A DNA stretch of 64,000 nucleotides from Ursus arctos (GCF_023065955.2 NW_026622764.1:76749333-76813332), one strand, 5' to 3'; shown: positions 12,047-24,599, numbered from the stretch's first letter. Notes: generated from the letters alone by a model not told the origin. Numbers and translations: made by a program.

Positions 12047-12584
12047 AAAAGACAACACTCTTAACATCCTGGGGAAAAGAGTTAGGAGGATGAGTTAGAT
12101 CATAGATTACAAAACTGGAAAGCACAGTTCATCTTAAGATTACTAGCATCATAGCTTTCTTGGAGACTGGAATTTCAGTGACTGTAAGGATAAACTGTGT
12201 GACTTTGTGGGCAAAGCCTCAGAGAAAATTATCCCCATTGGTGGTATTGTTTGCAACTTACTGTAGGCGAGTATCCCTGATGGATACTGTGATTTACACA
12301 GTCCTAGATATAATTACATATAGTTGGTGCTCAACCAAATGAAAGTTTGGTAGGACAGTTTGAACTTGGTAGGGCAGTTCACTCTCCAAATTTGAGTCTT
12401 CCAGGGAGACATGCATAACACTAGATATGCTGTGGTTCTAAAGGATGCGAAAATCAGTGTTCTGGTTCTAAATAACTTTGTGTTTTGGGAAACAGAACAT
12501 CAAATGAACTCCTTGATGGGTTAAGTAAGGGGATCAGAAGGAGAGAATGGTGGGTTTGACCTCAAGGGCTTTGGTACCTTAGTT
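12047..12584. other. Single-copy DNA, nothing recognised
   Basis: No gene or repeat could be supported. Confidence 0.4.
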
Positions 12585-13045
12585 TCCTAGGGTTGCTGCT
12601 CTAATGAATTACCATAAACGAGGTGGCATAAAACATCAGAAATTTATTCTCTCATAGTTTGGAAGGTAGAAGCCCAAAATCAGGATGCTGAAAGGGCCAC
12701 ACTCCCTCCAAAGTCTCCAGGGGAGACACTCTCCTTGCCTCTCCCGGCTTCTGGTGGTTCCTGGCATTCCTTGGCTTATGGCCACATCTCCCGTTTTGCC
12801 TCTGTCTGTACATGGCCCCTCCCCTGTGTCCTTGTGTGTCCTCCCATCTCTCTAATTTCCTTTTCCTTCACTCTCATACCTGCAATTGGATTTAGGGCCC
12901 ACCAAAGCAATCCAGGAGGATCTCATCTTGAGATCCTTAGCTTAATGACATCTGCAAAGACTCTTTTTCCAAGTAAGGTTGTATTCCTGGGTTCCAGGGC
13001 TTAGGACTTGATATGTTTTTAGGAGGCCAGTACTTAAGCTAATAC
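12585..13045 (-). mobile_element. Solo MLT1-type LTR (ERVL-MaLR), minus strand
   Basis: The block starts 'ttagtttcctagggttgctg' (inverse of the MLT1 3' end). It continues with 'cagaaatttattctctcatag', 'agatccttagcttaatgacatctgcaaagactc' and 'ttaggacttgatatg', in the order expected for an inverted MLT1 LTR. It is a non-coding relic with no internal retroviral sequence and no clear TSD. Open frames across it are incidental. Confidence 0.85.
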
Positions 13046-13061
13046 AGTTTCAGTAAATTGT

Positions 13062-13490
13062 GTAACCACTAAGTTTCTAAATGTTATTACCCTCTCTATG
13101 TCTCAGTTTCCTCATGTGTAAAATGGAGCTATGAACATGAGTGGGATGCCTGGGTGGCTTAGTCAGTTAACTGTCGGACTCACGGTTTTGGCTCAGGTCA
13201 TGATCTCAGGGTCGTGGGACTGAGACCCGCATTAGGCTCCATGCTCAGCGCAGAGTCTGTTTGTCCCTCTCCTTCTCTCCTCCTCCAGTTTGTACTCTCC
13301 CACTCCCATTAAATAAATAAATAAATAATAAATAAATAAATAAATAAATAAGATCTTTTTTAAAAAAAAATAGAGCTTTGGACAGTACCTGTCTCATAGA
13401 ACTGCAGGAAGAGCACATCAGATGATGCGCACAAGGCATTTGGCACAGTGGCTCATCTGTATTTTAGCAATTATTGTTATTATTTAATTG
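13062..13490 (-). mobile_element. MIR, minus strand, split by a SINEC
   Basis: 'tctcagtttcctcatgtgtaaaatgg' (13100-13126) and 'acagtacctgtctcatagaa' (13381 onward) are consecutive parts of an inverted MIR. The SINEC at 13137-13366 separates them. Confidence 0.85.
13137..13366 (+). mobile_element. Older SINEC inserted in MIR
   Basis: The head 'gatgcctgggtggcttag' leads to a body diverged from the younger copies and an (AAAT)n tail of about 50 bases. The flanks 'aaaatggagctatgaac' (13120-13136) and 'aaaatagagctttggac' (13367-13383) match at 14 of 17 positions, a decayed TSD. Confidence 0.9.
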
Positions 13491-13705
13491 TGCATTATTT
13501 GTATGTAAAAACACTTTATTTTAAAATTTTAATAAATGAAATGGACTGATCACCTATTAATTGGCAGGCACTTGGCAATTCATATGCATTTTTCTCTAAC
13601 TGTCCTGTCAACCTGTCAGAGTATTCAGCATTAGTCTCATTTTTCAGTGGGGAAGCTGAAGCTCAGAGAGATCAAGTAATCTGTCAAAGTCTAGAAAACA
13701 GGACC
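13490..13705 (+). mobile_element. MIR, plus strand
   Basis: The MIR core 'tcatttttcagtggggaagctgaagctcagagag' and 'caagtaatctgtcaaagtc' are readable, preceded by 'ggcaggcacttggcaattcat'. Confidence 0.85.
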
Positions 13706-14275
13706 TTGGTATGTTCATTTTCAAGTCACCAGACTTGAAGCCACTGAGGAGGCAAAGTCAGGAAACAAATTCTGAGGCTAAACTCATCCACACTTCCTTC
13801 CCCATGCTGGTGCAGGAACTGCACCCAGAAAGATCTCCATGGTGTGAGGACAGTCTCCTCCATCTTCAAAGCACCTCACCCAGGGCACCCTGTTATGGCC
13901 TCTGGATGATCCCAGCACAGATCTGGGGATTGGATCTCTGCACAAAGAATAAATGGGGCCCAAGGTCTTTGCTCCTGGGCTAGAGCATATCAAAATTGGC
14001 CTGTGGGTATCAAGAAAGGACTTTGGGGAGTCTTGGGCCCCCATGCTATTCAGACATCAAGTGAATGGACTATAGGTAATTGGGAGTTTTTTGTATAAAA
14101 ATTTGATATTAATGTTCATTGTTTTTCTCTGATTCTATCCTCCATGTTCATTATAGAAAATTTGGGATTTTGTTTTCATAGAAGGAAGTATGAAAAATCT
14201 AAAGGAAAATACAAATGAAAAAAGAATCACTTACAATCTTACACCTCCAAAATAACGAGTGTTTCTTTCTGGCCT

Positions 14276-14311
<36 letters not shown>

Positions 14312-14985
14312 CACACAGATACACATGTAATTTTCTTTTGGAAACTAAAATAATGCCCTCTGTAAATTTGTTTTGGTAACTTAACAGTATATTTGGAGCA
14401 TATTCTTTGGCGTGGTCACTCATTCACTCAACCATTCATTTATTCAACAAAACAGATATGATGTGATTCTTCTCATGTACGGCTTCTCAGACACACTCAG
14501 AGGAGCGTGAGCATTAGAAATACTTTATAGGGGGCCCTGTTGGTAGGGAGAGACCCCTAGGCCAGTGGCTAAACAATAGGGTATGAGCTCACCTACCTCA
14601 GAGATGAGCAGGAGATGCCGCAGAATGCACTGGGATGGCACCAGAACAGCACAAGGTCAGGGCTCCCTCCCCTACAAGGACACAGGTTTGTCAGCTCTTA
14701 CTCTACATTCCACAACACATACCCAAAGAGAAACAGAATTCCAACAGATGAATCCACTTAACTGAGTCATCCAAGCAGAGACGGAGTTATCTAAGGAGGT
14801 GATTTAAATTATGGGCTTGGGATGAGGTTACCAGATGGACTAAAATAAAGGTCTTTCTCCAAACTGCTCTTTCCATAGTTACATAGAAGGCAGGCACTTA
14901 TGAGGAAGACCAGCTCAATTATAGAAAAGCAAATTACATTTTCTTTGCATATCTGAATCTATGGTCCTTGGTACATATTTATTCA
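13706..14985. other. Single-copy DNA with a (TG)n microsatellite
   Basis: No gene is supported. Bases 14120-14280 resemble an unassigned old repeat that has a relative at 54085-54200. The TG run is listed separately. Confidence 0.45.
14276..14306. repeat. (TG)n microsatellite
   Basis: About 15 uninterrupted GT units, followed by a short 'acacacagatacacatg' of opposite repeat sense. Confidence 0.97.
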
Positions 14986-14989
14986 TTCA

Positions 14990-15775
14990 AATAAGTATTT
15001 AACAAAGGCCATTCCAATAACTAGTATTCACTGTGTGCCAGGCAATGTGCTGGGGGTCTAGAGGTTAATAAAAGAGAAACAGCTGTCCTCTCGTGAAGTT
15101 TGCACTGCAGTGTTGGTGATAGATATTAATCAAGCAATGACATGAATAAATATACAATTACAAATTGACAAGAACTCTGAAACAAAAAGGACAGGGCATT
15201 TTAAGGAATTCAGGAAAGATATCCCTGAAGAAGTGAATTTGAACAGAAATCTTACACATAAGTCAGCCGTGTGATGGGATGGGAAGGGAAAGAATGGTCC
15301 AGACATTAGAAGCCTCATTAGCTGTGGCTTGGGGTAGGATGGAATTGGGGAGGGTTTGACTGGAGGCTTGGACTGAGACTAAAGAGTGGCACACAGGGAA
15401 TGCACACATGACTTTGTAGCCATGCTCAGGACTGACACTTCAATATAAGGACTGTGGAAGTGCTTGAAAGACTCTAAGCCAAAGTGATATCTGCATGTTT
15501 AAAAGTTTACTTTGTCTGCTGGGATCAAGAAGAGATTGCTGTGGGCAAGAATAACAGGAGCAGGGAGCATAGGAAGTGTTCTAACGCTGTGGCCAGGAGA
15601 GATCAGGTGGTGCCTTGGATTTAGGGTGGTGGTGGGGATAGGCAGAAGTGGAAGATTAGAAAGATACTTAGAGGAATTATCTCCAGACTTGGTGGTCAAT
15701 TAGATGGACAGGGTGATGTGAAAGATGATGTCCAAGTGTTCGCTGAGAGCAGTTCTGAAGCTTCTGGTAGAGTAG
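14990..15775 (-). mobile_element. LINE-2, minus strand
   Basis: 'cactgtgtgccaggcaatgtgctggggg' is the inverse of the L2 3' terminus. It is followed in order by inverse L2 body signals: 'gaaagatatccctgaagaagtgaatttgaac', 'ttactttgtctgctgggatc' and 'cagacttggtggtcaatt'. Deep divergence leaves no reading frame. Confidence 0.75.
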
Positions 15776-15904
15776 AATCATTTGGGTAATATGGGACTAA
15801 ACAAAAAGGGAATCAAATTTCTGTTCTGCCACCGATTAGAGGTATGGTCTTGCTAAAGTTACATTTTTCTGATTTAGTTTAGTTATCTGTAAGATAGATA
15901 TATT

Positions 15905-16860
15905 AACCTTTACTTCTTTTATTTTCAATGTATAATTGCGGTATATTTTATTTTGTATTTTATTATTATTATTTTTATTTTTATTCCAGTGTAGTTAACA
16001 TCCAATGTTATATTAGTTTCAGGTGTACAATATAGTGATTCAACACTTCTACACATTACTCAGTGTTCATCGTGATAAGTGTACTATTAATCCCCTTCAC
16101 CTATTTCACTCATCCCGCCACCCACCTCCCCTCTGGTAAAAATCAGTTTGTTTTCTATCGTTAAGAGTCTGTTTTTTGGTTTGTCTCTTCTTTTCCCTTT
16201 GTTCATTTGTTTTGTTTCTAAATTCCACATATGAATGAAATCATATAGTTTTTGTCTTTCTCTGACTTGGTTATTTTAGTCAGCATTATACTCTCTAGAT
16301 GCATCCATGTTGTTGCAAATGACAAGATTTCATTTTTTATGGTTGAATAATATTCTATCATTTATACATATCACATCTTTTTTATCCATTCATCTATTGA
16401 TGGGCACTTGGGCTGCTTTCATAATTTGACTATTATAAATAATGCTGCAATAAACATAGTGGTACATACATCCTTTTGAATTAATGTTTTCTTATTCTTT
16501 AAGTAAATACCCAGTAGTGTGATTATTGGATAATATGGTAGTTCTATTTTTAATTTTTTGAGGAACCTCCATTATGTCTTCCATAGTGGCTGGAGCAGTT
16601 TCATTCCCACCAACAGCGCACAAGGGTTCCTTTTTCTCCACATCCTCGCCAAAACCTGTTTCTTGTGATTTTATTTTAGCCATTCTGACAGGTGTGAGGT
16701 GATATCTTATTGTAATTTTGATTTGCATTTCCCTGAATATCAGTGATGTTGGGCATCTTTTCATGCGTCTGCTGGCCATCTATATATCTTCTTTGGAGAA
16801 ATGTCTGTTCATGTCTTCTGCCTATTTTTTAATTGGGTTATTTGAGGGGGGTTGATGTTG
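15905..16860 (-). mobile_element. L1, 3' UTR and ORF2 C-terminus, minus strand
   Basis: On the plus strand it opens with 'gtagttaacatccaatgtta', the inverse of an L1 3' UTR. The inverse ORF2 C-terminus runs to about 16850, including a readable minus-strand stretch '[20 protein letters not shown]'. It is 5'-truncated; no TSD is evident. Confidence 0.9.
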
Positions 16861-16869
16861 TTGAGTTGT

Positions 16870-18703
16870 GTAAATTCTGTACTTCTACTTCATCTGGTCT
16901 TCTGTTGAACCCTCTAGTGTATTCTTCATGTCAGTTATTGTATTCTTCAGCTCTGTGACTTCTCTTGGTATTTTTTTTTTTATGTTGTCAGTCTCTTTGT
17001 TGAAGTTCTTACTGTGTTCATCCATTTTTCTTTCAAGTTTGGTGAGCATTTTTATAAACAGTAGTTGAACTCTTTATCAGGAAAATTACTTGAAAGTAAT
17101 TTGAAAGTAACCATTTCACTAAGGTTTTTTTTTTTTCCTGAGGTTTTATCTTGTTCTTTCATTTGGAAAGTATTCTTCTGTATCCTCATTTTGCTTGCCT
17201 TTCTGTGTTTGTTTCTACATATTAGTCAAAAGAGCTACCTCTTCCAGTCTTGAAGAAGTGGCCTTGTGTATGAAAAAAAACTTTATCTTTCGAGCTTGCC
17301 CTAGCTCTTGGTTTTGTCTCAAATCTTTGTGATTGTAAAAGCAGCATGATTTACTCTTAAGAGGACCCAATTGTTGAGGATATGCCAACTCCTGTGAGTG
17401 TTCCTGAGAGAGATCTCAGTCAGTCCTAGTTTCAGGCTGGTCAGAAGCTAGACCCTCAGGCAGGAACTTTTAAGGTATGCAAACACATACAGTCCTGTAG
17501 GACCATGATCATAAAACTTGCTGGCCTCCAGACCGGGCAAGCTGGAGATGTACCTTTGGCAACAGTTGCAGATTTCAGGGCACCAGACAAGTGTATGACC
17601 TCTTCTCAGGGAGGTACCAAAGAGTTGTTGTGAGGCCAAGGGAGAGAGAGAAGATGGTGCCACCATCCCCCCCCCCAACTGTCCCAACCATGTTCCCTGA
17701 GATCACTCCCATAGCCTCTAGATGTGTGGTAATCCTGAAGTGGTCCCCTCAGGCTGAAATTGCAGGGTAAGTAAATAGGCCTTTTCATAGGAAGGCTGGG
17801 ATGTTTCTTAGTCTGCTGTCTGTGCAGTGCCCTGGGGGCAGTAGCTTGTCAAGAACTGTCTCTCTAATTGCTTCAGACCTGTGGAGACCAGAAATGCAAT
17901 CCTCCCGGAGCATCCATAGCCAAGTGCTCAAGGAGCATCCCTTGTGTGGGCTGCATGCACCTGCCAGGTGGAGGGGACACAAGGCAGTGTGGGGGGGAGG
18001 GGGGGCACTTGACTGCCTGGCTCTGGAAGGGCCATAGAGCAGTGCAGCAGTGGGAAGCAGCCACCAGCACTAGTGGGTTAGAGGGAAAGTGCAAAAATGG
18101 CACCCACTAACCCTGGCACTAACAAGGCACAGGGAGAACAAAAATTGGCACACTCTAGCACACTCTAGTCCCTGGAGAGAGTCCTAACAGGCTCCTGGCC
18201 CTCTGACAGATGCTTTAAGATTAGCAAATGAGTCTCCTTCAGATATGGCCTGGGTGATTTTCAAACCACTGCTTTTGTGTTGGGTCCCAGGGCGAGAGCC
18301 CCCTAAGGGTGATATCCTCATTCCCTACAGCTCTATGGTTGTTCCTAGACATAATAAGCCTTTTGGTTTTCAAAGTCAGATGTTTTGGGGACTTCTCTCT
18401 CTGGTGCAGGTCCCAGGAGTTAAGGGACTGATGAGCATAAGCCCCTTGCTCCTCAGGGAGAAGCCCCATATTTATGAGATCCTTCTTGATTGTGGGTTGC
18501 CTTGCCAGGGGTGGGATTTGGTACTGTGTTTCTGACTCTCCTGCCCATCTCAGTGTGACCCTTTTATCCTTTGTTGTGGAGGGGCTGTTAAGCTAGTCTT
18601 CAGTTGTTTTCCAGAGGGAATTATTTCATATGCAGCTGTAGATTTGTTGTGTACAGAAGGAGGCGAGTTCAGAATATTTCCACATGCCATCTTCTCTGGT
18701 GGG
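16870..18703 (-). mobile_element. Old L1 5' region (5' UTR/ORF1), minus strand
   Basis: 'gtattcttcagctctgtgac', 'ctctttgttgaagttc' and 'gaactctttatcaggaaaa' match the inverse of the ORF1/5' UTR part of old mammalian L1s. The block ends 'cacatgccatcttctctgg', the inverse of a typical 'agaagatgg' L1 start. The G+C-richer middle (17400-18540) yields short ORFs on both strands, none protein-like. Assignment of the middle part is tentative. Confidence 0.55.
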
Positions 18704-18704
18704 A

Positions 18705-19140
18705 AAGTTTTTAATGAAAAGTTTAATTTCTTTAATAGGAAAATAGCTCTCCTAGCTATTTATTTATTCTTTTGTTAGCCTTCACAGTTTGTGTCTTTTA
18801 AGGGATTTATTCATTCCAACTAATTTACCCAATTCTCTAAATGACATAAAGTTGTTCATGATATTTCTTATTATTCTAGAAAGATCTCTAGACTCTCATT
18901 ACTTCTCTAATTCCTGCTATTATAATTTTCATTTTCTCTCTTTTTTAATGGATTGTTCTAGCTAGACATTTATTAGTTTTTATTGACTTTATTAAGTAAC
19001 CAGCTTCTGATTTCATTGATTATTCTCTATAATTTTTCTGTTTTTTTATGTCATTGATTTCCAGTATAAGTTCTATTATTTCCTTTCTCCTACTTACTTC
19101 GGGTTTAACTTGGTTTTCTTTTTCTAGTTTTCTAAAGGTG
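18705..19140 (-). mobile_element. Old L1 ORF2 fragment (endonuclease-RT linker), minus strand
   Basis: 'aagtaaccagcttctgatttcattgatta' and 'tatttcctttctcctacttact' are the inverse of the L1 ORF2 segment just before the RT domain. It is a separate L1 piece, since 5' UTR sequence lies directly to its left. Confidence 0.8.
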
Positions 19141-19149
19141 GACATAGGA

Positions 19150-19654
19150 CATAGTCACTTTTAAAGGCTATATTCCACCTTGTGACAGTCTCTCCCCTTG
19201 ACTATCTCCCAGCCCTATGTAAGCTCTGAGAATTGTTTAGATTGCAACTCCCTGTTCTTTCTCTGGTAATTTTTCTTTGCCTGGCCTTATTCAGTTTAGC
19301 AGTCAGCCCAATATTAGGGTTTCCTTTGTGTAGATGTGTACATCTGAGCGCTTTCCTTGTCTTTGATATGCTGCCTTGAAACTTACCTCTGTCTTCTCAA
19401 CTCAACAAGACCACCACACTCTGCTTGGGTTTCCCATGCTTGCACCACACTCTGTAATGTGCTGTCAGGCAGAAGCCTGCAGAAATCTTGTTTCTCCCAT
19501 CCCAGAGATCACAGTCTCTTGTGCTGTCACTCAATGTATAAAAGCAATTTTTATCGGATTTGTCCAGTTTTCTCATTGTTTGTGCCAGAATGGCAAGTTG
19601 GAAAAGTTACTCCATCATAGCTGGAAGCAGAAGTTCAGATAATTTACATTTAAT
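19150..19654. other. Unassigned, possibly old L1 5' flank
   Basis: No gene is supported. The phrase 'cccagccctatgtaagctctgag' and the ending 'catcatagctggaagcagaagttc' look repeat-like, but I cannot place them. Two overlapping open frames near 19357-19642 have no recognisable domain. Confidence 0.35.
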
Positions 19655-19789
19655 ATAATTAATGATAGGGTTGAATTTAAGTCTACCTTCTATTTGTTCC
19701 CAATTTGTCCTGTTTGTTCCACCTCTCCTACCTTCTTTTGCCTTACTTGAAAAGTAATTTTTAGTATTCTATTTCCTTAATTGACTTTA

Positions 19790-21464
19790 GCTTTTTTTCT
19801 TGTTTTTTAAAATTATTTAAATTCAATGTAATTAACATATAATGTATTACTCGTTTCAGAGGTAGAATTTAGTGATTCACCAGTTGCATACAACACCCAG
19901 TGCTCATTACTTCAAGTGCCCATCACCCAGTTACCCCATCCCCCCACGCACCCCCTCTCCAGCAACCCTCAGTTTGTTTCCTATAGTTTAAAGCCTCTTA
20001 TGGTTTGTCTCCTTCTCTGTTTTCATCTTATTTTATTTTTCCTTCCCTTCCCCTATGTTCATCTCTTTTGTTTCTTAAATTCCACATGAGTGAAATCATA
20101 TGGTATTTGTCTTTCTCTGACTGACTTATTTCACTTAGCATAATACCCTCTAGTTCCATCAACGTTGTTGCAAATGGCAAGATTTCATTATTTTTCTTGG
20201 GTGAGTAATATTTCATTATACGTATACCACACCTTTATCCATTCATCCGTCGATGCACATCTTGGCTCTTCTCACAGTTTGGCTATTGTGAATGTTGTTG
20301 CCATAAACATTGGGGTGCAGGTGCCCCTTTGAATAGCTATGTTTGTATCCTTTGGGTAAATACCTAGTAGTGCAATTACTGGTCATAGGGTAGTTCAATT
20401 TTTGAGGAACCTCCATATTGTTTTCCAGAATGGCTGTGCCAGCTTCCATTCCCACCAACGGTGTAAGAAGGTTTCCCTATCTCTCCACATCCTTGCCAAC
20501 ATCTGTTGTTTCCTGACTTGTTAATTTTAGCCATTCTGACTGGTGTGATTTGGTTTCTCATTGTGCTTTTGATTTGTATTTCTCTGATGTCAAATGATGT
20601 GGAGCACTTTTTCATGTGTCTGTTGGCTATTTGTATGTCTTTTTTGGAGAAATGTCTGTTCATGTCTTCTGCCCATTTCTTGACTGGATTTTTTGTTTTG
20701 GGGGTATAGAGTTTGATAACTTCTTCATAGATTTCAGATACTAGACCTTCATCCAGCAAGACATTTGCAAATATCTTTCGTAGGTCTCCCATTCCACAGG
20801 TTGCCTTTTAATTTTGTTTCCTTTGCTGTGCAAAAGCTCTTTGTCTTGATGAAGTCCCAGTAGTTCATTTTTGCTTTTGTTTCCCTTGCCTTTGGAGACT
20901 TGTCTAGCAAGAAGTTGCTGTGGCTGAAGTCAAAGAGTTTGCTAACTGTGTTGCCCTCTAGAATTTTGATGGATTCCTACCTCACATTTAAGTCTTTCAT
21001 CACTTTGAGTTTATCTTTGTATATGCTGTAGCAATGTGGTCCACTTTCATTCTTATACATTGTCCAATGTACTGTCCAATTTTCCCACACCATTTGTTGA
21101 AGAGACTGACTTTTCCCCCTTGGATATCCTTTCCTGCTTTGTCAAAGATTAGTTGACCAGTTAGTTGTGAGTCCACTTCTGGGTTCTCTATCCTGTTCCA
21201 CTGATCTATGTGTCTGTTTTCATGCCAGTACCATACTATCTTTTGATTACAACTTTGTAATAGAGCTTGAAGTCTGGCATTGTGATGCCACCAGCTTTGG
21301 TTTTCTTTTTCAGCATTCGTCTGGCTATTTGGGGTCTTTTCTGGTTCCATACAAATTTAGAATTATTTTTTCCAGCTCTATGAAAAATGCTGATGGTATT
21401 TTGATAGGGATTATATCGAATGTGCAAATTTCTTTGGGTAGCATAGACATTTTAACAATATTCT
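19790..21464 (-). mobile_element. 5'-truncated L1 (1.68 kb), minus strand, with TSD
   Basis: The plus-strand order is poly(T), inverse 3' UTR ('ttgcatacaacacccagtgc'), then the inverse ORF2 C-terminus up to the post-palm region. Readable minus-strand stretches include '[19 protein letters not shown]' near 21250. The 10-bp duplication 'attgacttta' lies at 19780-19789 and 21465-21474. Frames are broken many times. Confidence 0.93.
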
Positions 21465-21732
21465 ATTGACTTTATAGTTAAATCTCTTTGTTTAACATAT
21501 TTTATTGGTTGCTCTAGAGACTGTACTATACATTATCAATTTATAACAAACTTTAAGTTAACGTTATGCCATTTTGTGTACAATGCAAGAACCTTATTAT
21601 GATTCTATTTATACTTCTAGTCATTTATGGTATGTGGTTATGCATTTTACTGTACTTACATATTAATCATGCAATAAACACATTTTTATTATTTTTGCAT
21701 TTTACAGACAATATACTTTTTAAAAACTTAAG

Positions 21733-21950
21733 AAACTCTGGGAAACAAATTGAAGGCTTCAGAGGGGAGGGGGGTGGGGGATTGGGATAGGGCGGTGATG
21801 GGTATTAAGGAGGGCACATATTGCATGGAGCGCTGGGTGTTATACGCAAACAATGAATCATGGAACACTACATCAAAAACTAAGGATGTACTGTATGGTG
21901 ACTAATATAACATAATAAAAAATTATTATTAAAAAAATAAAAAAATAAAA
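21733..21950 (+). mobile_element. L1 3' UTR insertion
   Basis: It runs from 'ctctgggaaacaaattgaagg' to 'tgtatggtgactaatataac' and an A-rich tail. It has the opposite orientation to the old L1 it interrupts. The TSD is not clear because both flanks are A-rich. Confidence 0.92.
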
Positions 21951-22645
21951 GCCATTTGTTGAAATCCTCCTAAAAAAGAAAGAAAGAAAGAAAGAAAGAA
22001 AATAGCTTCTTATATGTACCCATGGATTTACTATTTGTGGTGATTTTCATTCTTTCTTGCAGATTCAGGTTTATATCTGGGATCATTCCTGGAAGCCTGA
22101 AGAACTCCTTTTAGTGTGTAATGAGGATTTGCTAACAATTAATTCTCTCAGTTTTTGTGTATCTGAAAATATCTTTATTTTGCCTATATTTTCAAAAGAG
22201 ATTTTTGCTGTACATAGACTTCTACATTGGCATTTTTTTTTCTTTCAGCAGTTGGAAAATGATTTTTATTTGTCTTCTAACTTCTATTTCTTTGTTGGGA
22301 TGTCCACCGTCTTTATTTTTGTTACTTCCCTGAATGTAATGTGTCTTTTTCACTGGTTAGTTTTTTTCAAAGACTTCCCTTTTTATTTTCCTTCAAAAAT
22401 TTGACTATACTATGCTTTGTATTTATTATGCTTGAGAACTGCTGAGCTCCTTGGAATGGGGGTTGTCTTACATAAATTTTGGGGGGGAAATGACCATTAT
22501 CTCATTAAATATTTATTTTGCTCCACTCTCTGTGTCCTCTCCTTCTGGGTTCCAACTGCATATATGTTAGACAAATCATTTGCTGTTCTTCCAGAGGACT
22601 ATTTTTGTACTTATGCTATGGGAAGTGAAGAATTTCTGTTGATTT

Positions 22646-23103
22646 CTTTTCTTTCTTTCTTTTTTTTTTTTTAAGATTTCAAATAAGAAGGGGGAATGAA
22701 GCATGAGAGACTATGGACTCTGAGAAATAAACTGAGGGCTTCAGAGGGGAGGGCGGTGGGGGAATGGGATAGACCGGTGATGGGTAGTAAGGAGGGCATG
22801 TGTTGCATGGTGCACTGGGTGTTATATGCAACTAATGAATCATGGAACTTTACAACAAAAACCAGGGATGTACTGTATGGTGACTAACATAATATAATAA
22901 AAAAATATTATTATAAAAAAGATTTTATTTATTTGAGAGAGAAAGCAAGACAGAGCCCAAGAGGAGGGGGAGGGGCAAATGTAGAGGGAGAAGCAGGCTC
23001 CCCACTGATCAGGGAGCCTGATGTGGGGCTGGATCCCAGGACCCTGGGATCATGACTTAAGCTGAAGGCAAACATTTAACTGACTGAGCCACCTAGGCGC
23101 CCC
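22646..23103 (-). mobile_element. SINEC, minus strand, itself interrupted by an L1
   Basis: The T-tail begins at 22646 and the body resumes at about 22918 ('gattttatttatttgagag') and ends 'cctaggcgcccc'. The TSD 'tctgttgattt' lies at 22635-22645 and 23104-23114. Confidence 0.93.
22681..22917 (+). mobile_element. L1 3' UTR inserted in the A/T tail of a SINEC
   Basis: This is a complete short L1 3' UTR copy ('gaatgaagcatgagagacta' to 'ataatataataaaaaaata'). The short 'aagattt' appears on both sides (22673-22679 and about 22919-22925), consistent with integration at the A-rich tail of the SINE. Confidence 0.9.
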
Positions 23104-23640
23104 TCTGTTGATTTATTTTCAAGTGCATGATCCTTTCTTCAGCTATGTGGAATCTTTAGTGATGCCTATCCAATGAATATCTAATTTCAGCACTGTATTT
23201 CTCAATTCTAGAATTTTCATTTGTTTTCTTTTTAAAGAAAACATTTCTCTGCTAAGTTTTCTCTGCTGAGATTCTCTATCTTTTTGCCTTTATTAGTTTT
23301 CTTGTAAATCTTTTAACATATTTATAATAGCTGTTTTAAATTTTTCATCTGCTAAATTCAATATGTAGGTTATCTATAAGCCTACTTCTAATATCTTTAT
23401 ATGGGCCACATTTTCTGGGTTTTGTTTCTCTCACGTCTTTTAAAAAGTCATTCTTGTCAGACTCTGAATTATATCATCTTCCTCTAAAATGTGTTGAGTT
23501 TTGAACTGGAAGGCATTTAAAGTACTGATGGATCACCTCAATCATGTGAAAGCTTGGTTTGGGGCTTTGTCATTAATCTAGGGCATAGCCTTTAGTCTTG
23601 GGATATGGTTCCTACTCTTAAGGTGTGGTCCCTCTCGTTT

Positions 23641-24117
23641 CTCAGGAAAAGCCTGTTTACTGAGCCCTATATAATTAAGTGGGACTTGAACTCAGAACAC
23701 TTAGCACTCAGAACCTCCTGAGATACAGCTCAAAACCTGTAAGTTACTGTTCTCTACTGGATTCCTGGGTGTCTCTTCAGCACATCCCTAGTTTATAAGT
23801 TATCAGGGATCTGAGGGGAACTTTGCATGGATTTTGTGAATCCCCCCTCTATTCGTCCTGCTTTCTGGGACACTTATTTTTAATTTTCAGCTGCCATGGC
23901 AGCTCTGAAATTCAACCTGTCTCTTTGACCTAATACTATAGCTACTCTCTGTTCCACTGCCTATTTTGCTTTGTATTTAGGCCACTGGAATGTTGTGCCT
24001 GCTCTTGATTGGCTCTTGCTCCTGCACCCTCAAACTCTTGGTGTTTTTTATTCTGACCAGAGTTTGTAATTGTTGTTAGCAGGATAGGTAGTCCAATACA
24101 AGCTATTCCCCCATAAC
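23641..24117. other. Unassigned, perhaps a further part of the old L1 5' region
   Basis: No gene is supported. The sequence is moderately AT-rich with no clean repeat boundary. Confidence 0.35.
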
Positions 24118-24250
24118 TAGAATCAGAAACCACCTAAGGAGCTTTGAAAAATCTGGATGTTGAGTCTACATCCCAGACCAACTACATCAGAATTTCTGGG
24201 TGTGGAACCCAAGCATCAGTATTTTTTAAGGTACTCCAGGTGACTTCTAT
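24118..24250 (+). mobile_element. MER5-type DNA transposon relic (hAT-Charlie)
   Basis: 'ccacctaaggagctttgaaa', 'catcagaatttctgggtgtgg' and 'ctccaggtgac' follow the MER5A order. It is a short non-autonomous relic. Confidence 0.8.
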
Positions 24251-24339
24251 GACTTTTGTAACCTAAATTACCAAATTGTGTACCAAGTTACCAGAAACAT
24301 TTATTAAGCCCTTGTTATTTATCATTTTTTATTAATTAT

Positions 24340-24485
24340 TTTTCTTATTTCTATGGTAGCTTTATTATTTGCATACAAGAAAACTGATTCTTAGATAAAG
24401 AAACATTCCAGGGTCACACGGAATGTTCCAAAGCTGGGGTTTGAATATAGCCTGTCTGCCTTCAGGTGTGACACTATGCTTTACT
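24340..24485 (+). mobile_element. MIR relic
   Basis: 'gaaaactgattcttagataa', 'ccagggtcacacgg' and 'agctggggtttgaat' follow the MIR 3' half. Confidence 0.75.
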
Positions 24486-24599
24486 GCAGTGTACCAAGAA
24501 GGACAGGCTTAGAGGGGAATACCCTAAGTTCAGTTTTGAATTACTACTATTCCATCATATTGCCATCATTTATTTTAGAATTTCCCCTGTTGTAGGATA

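Larger units (their letters stand above)
19655..23640 (-). mobile_element. Large old L1 5' region, minus strand, hosting four younger insertions
   Basis: Sections 19655-19789, 21465-21732, 21951-22645 and 23104-23640 are consecutive parts of the inverse 5' portion of an old L1. Diagnostic phrases include 'ttggttgctctagagact', 'gcctgaagaactcctttt', 'tctcagtttttgtgtatctg', 'ttatgcttgagaactgctgagc' and 'ttctagaattttcatttg'. The gaps hold an L1, an L1 tail, a SINEC and an L1 inside that SINEC. Confidence 0.8.

Noticed and set aside
17448..18535. Cluster of 60-96 codon frames on both strands
   Set aside because: They overlap each other in antisense and lie in what looks like an old L1 5' UTR; no domains are visible.
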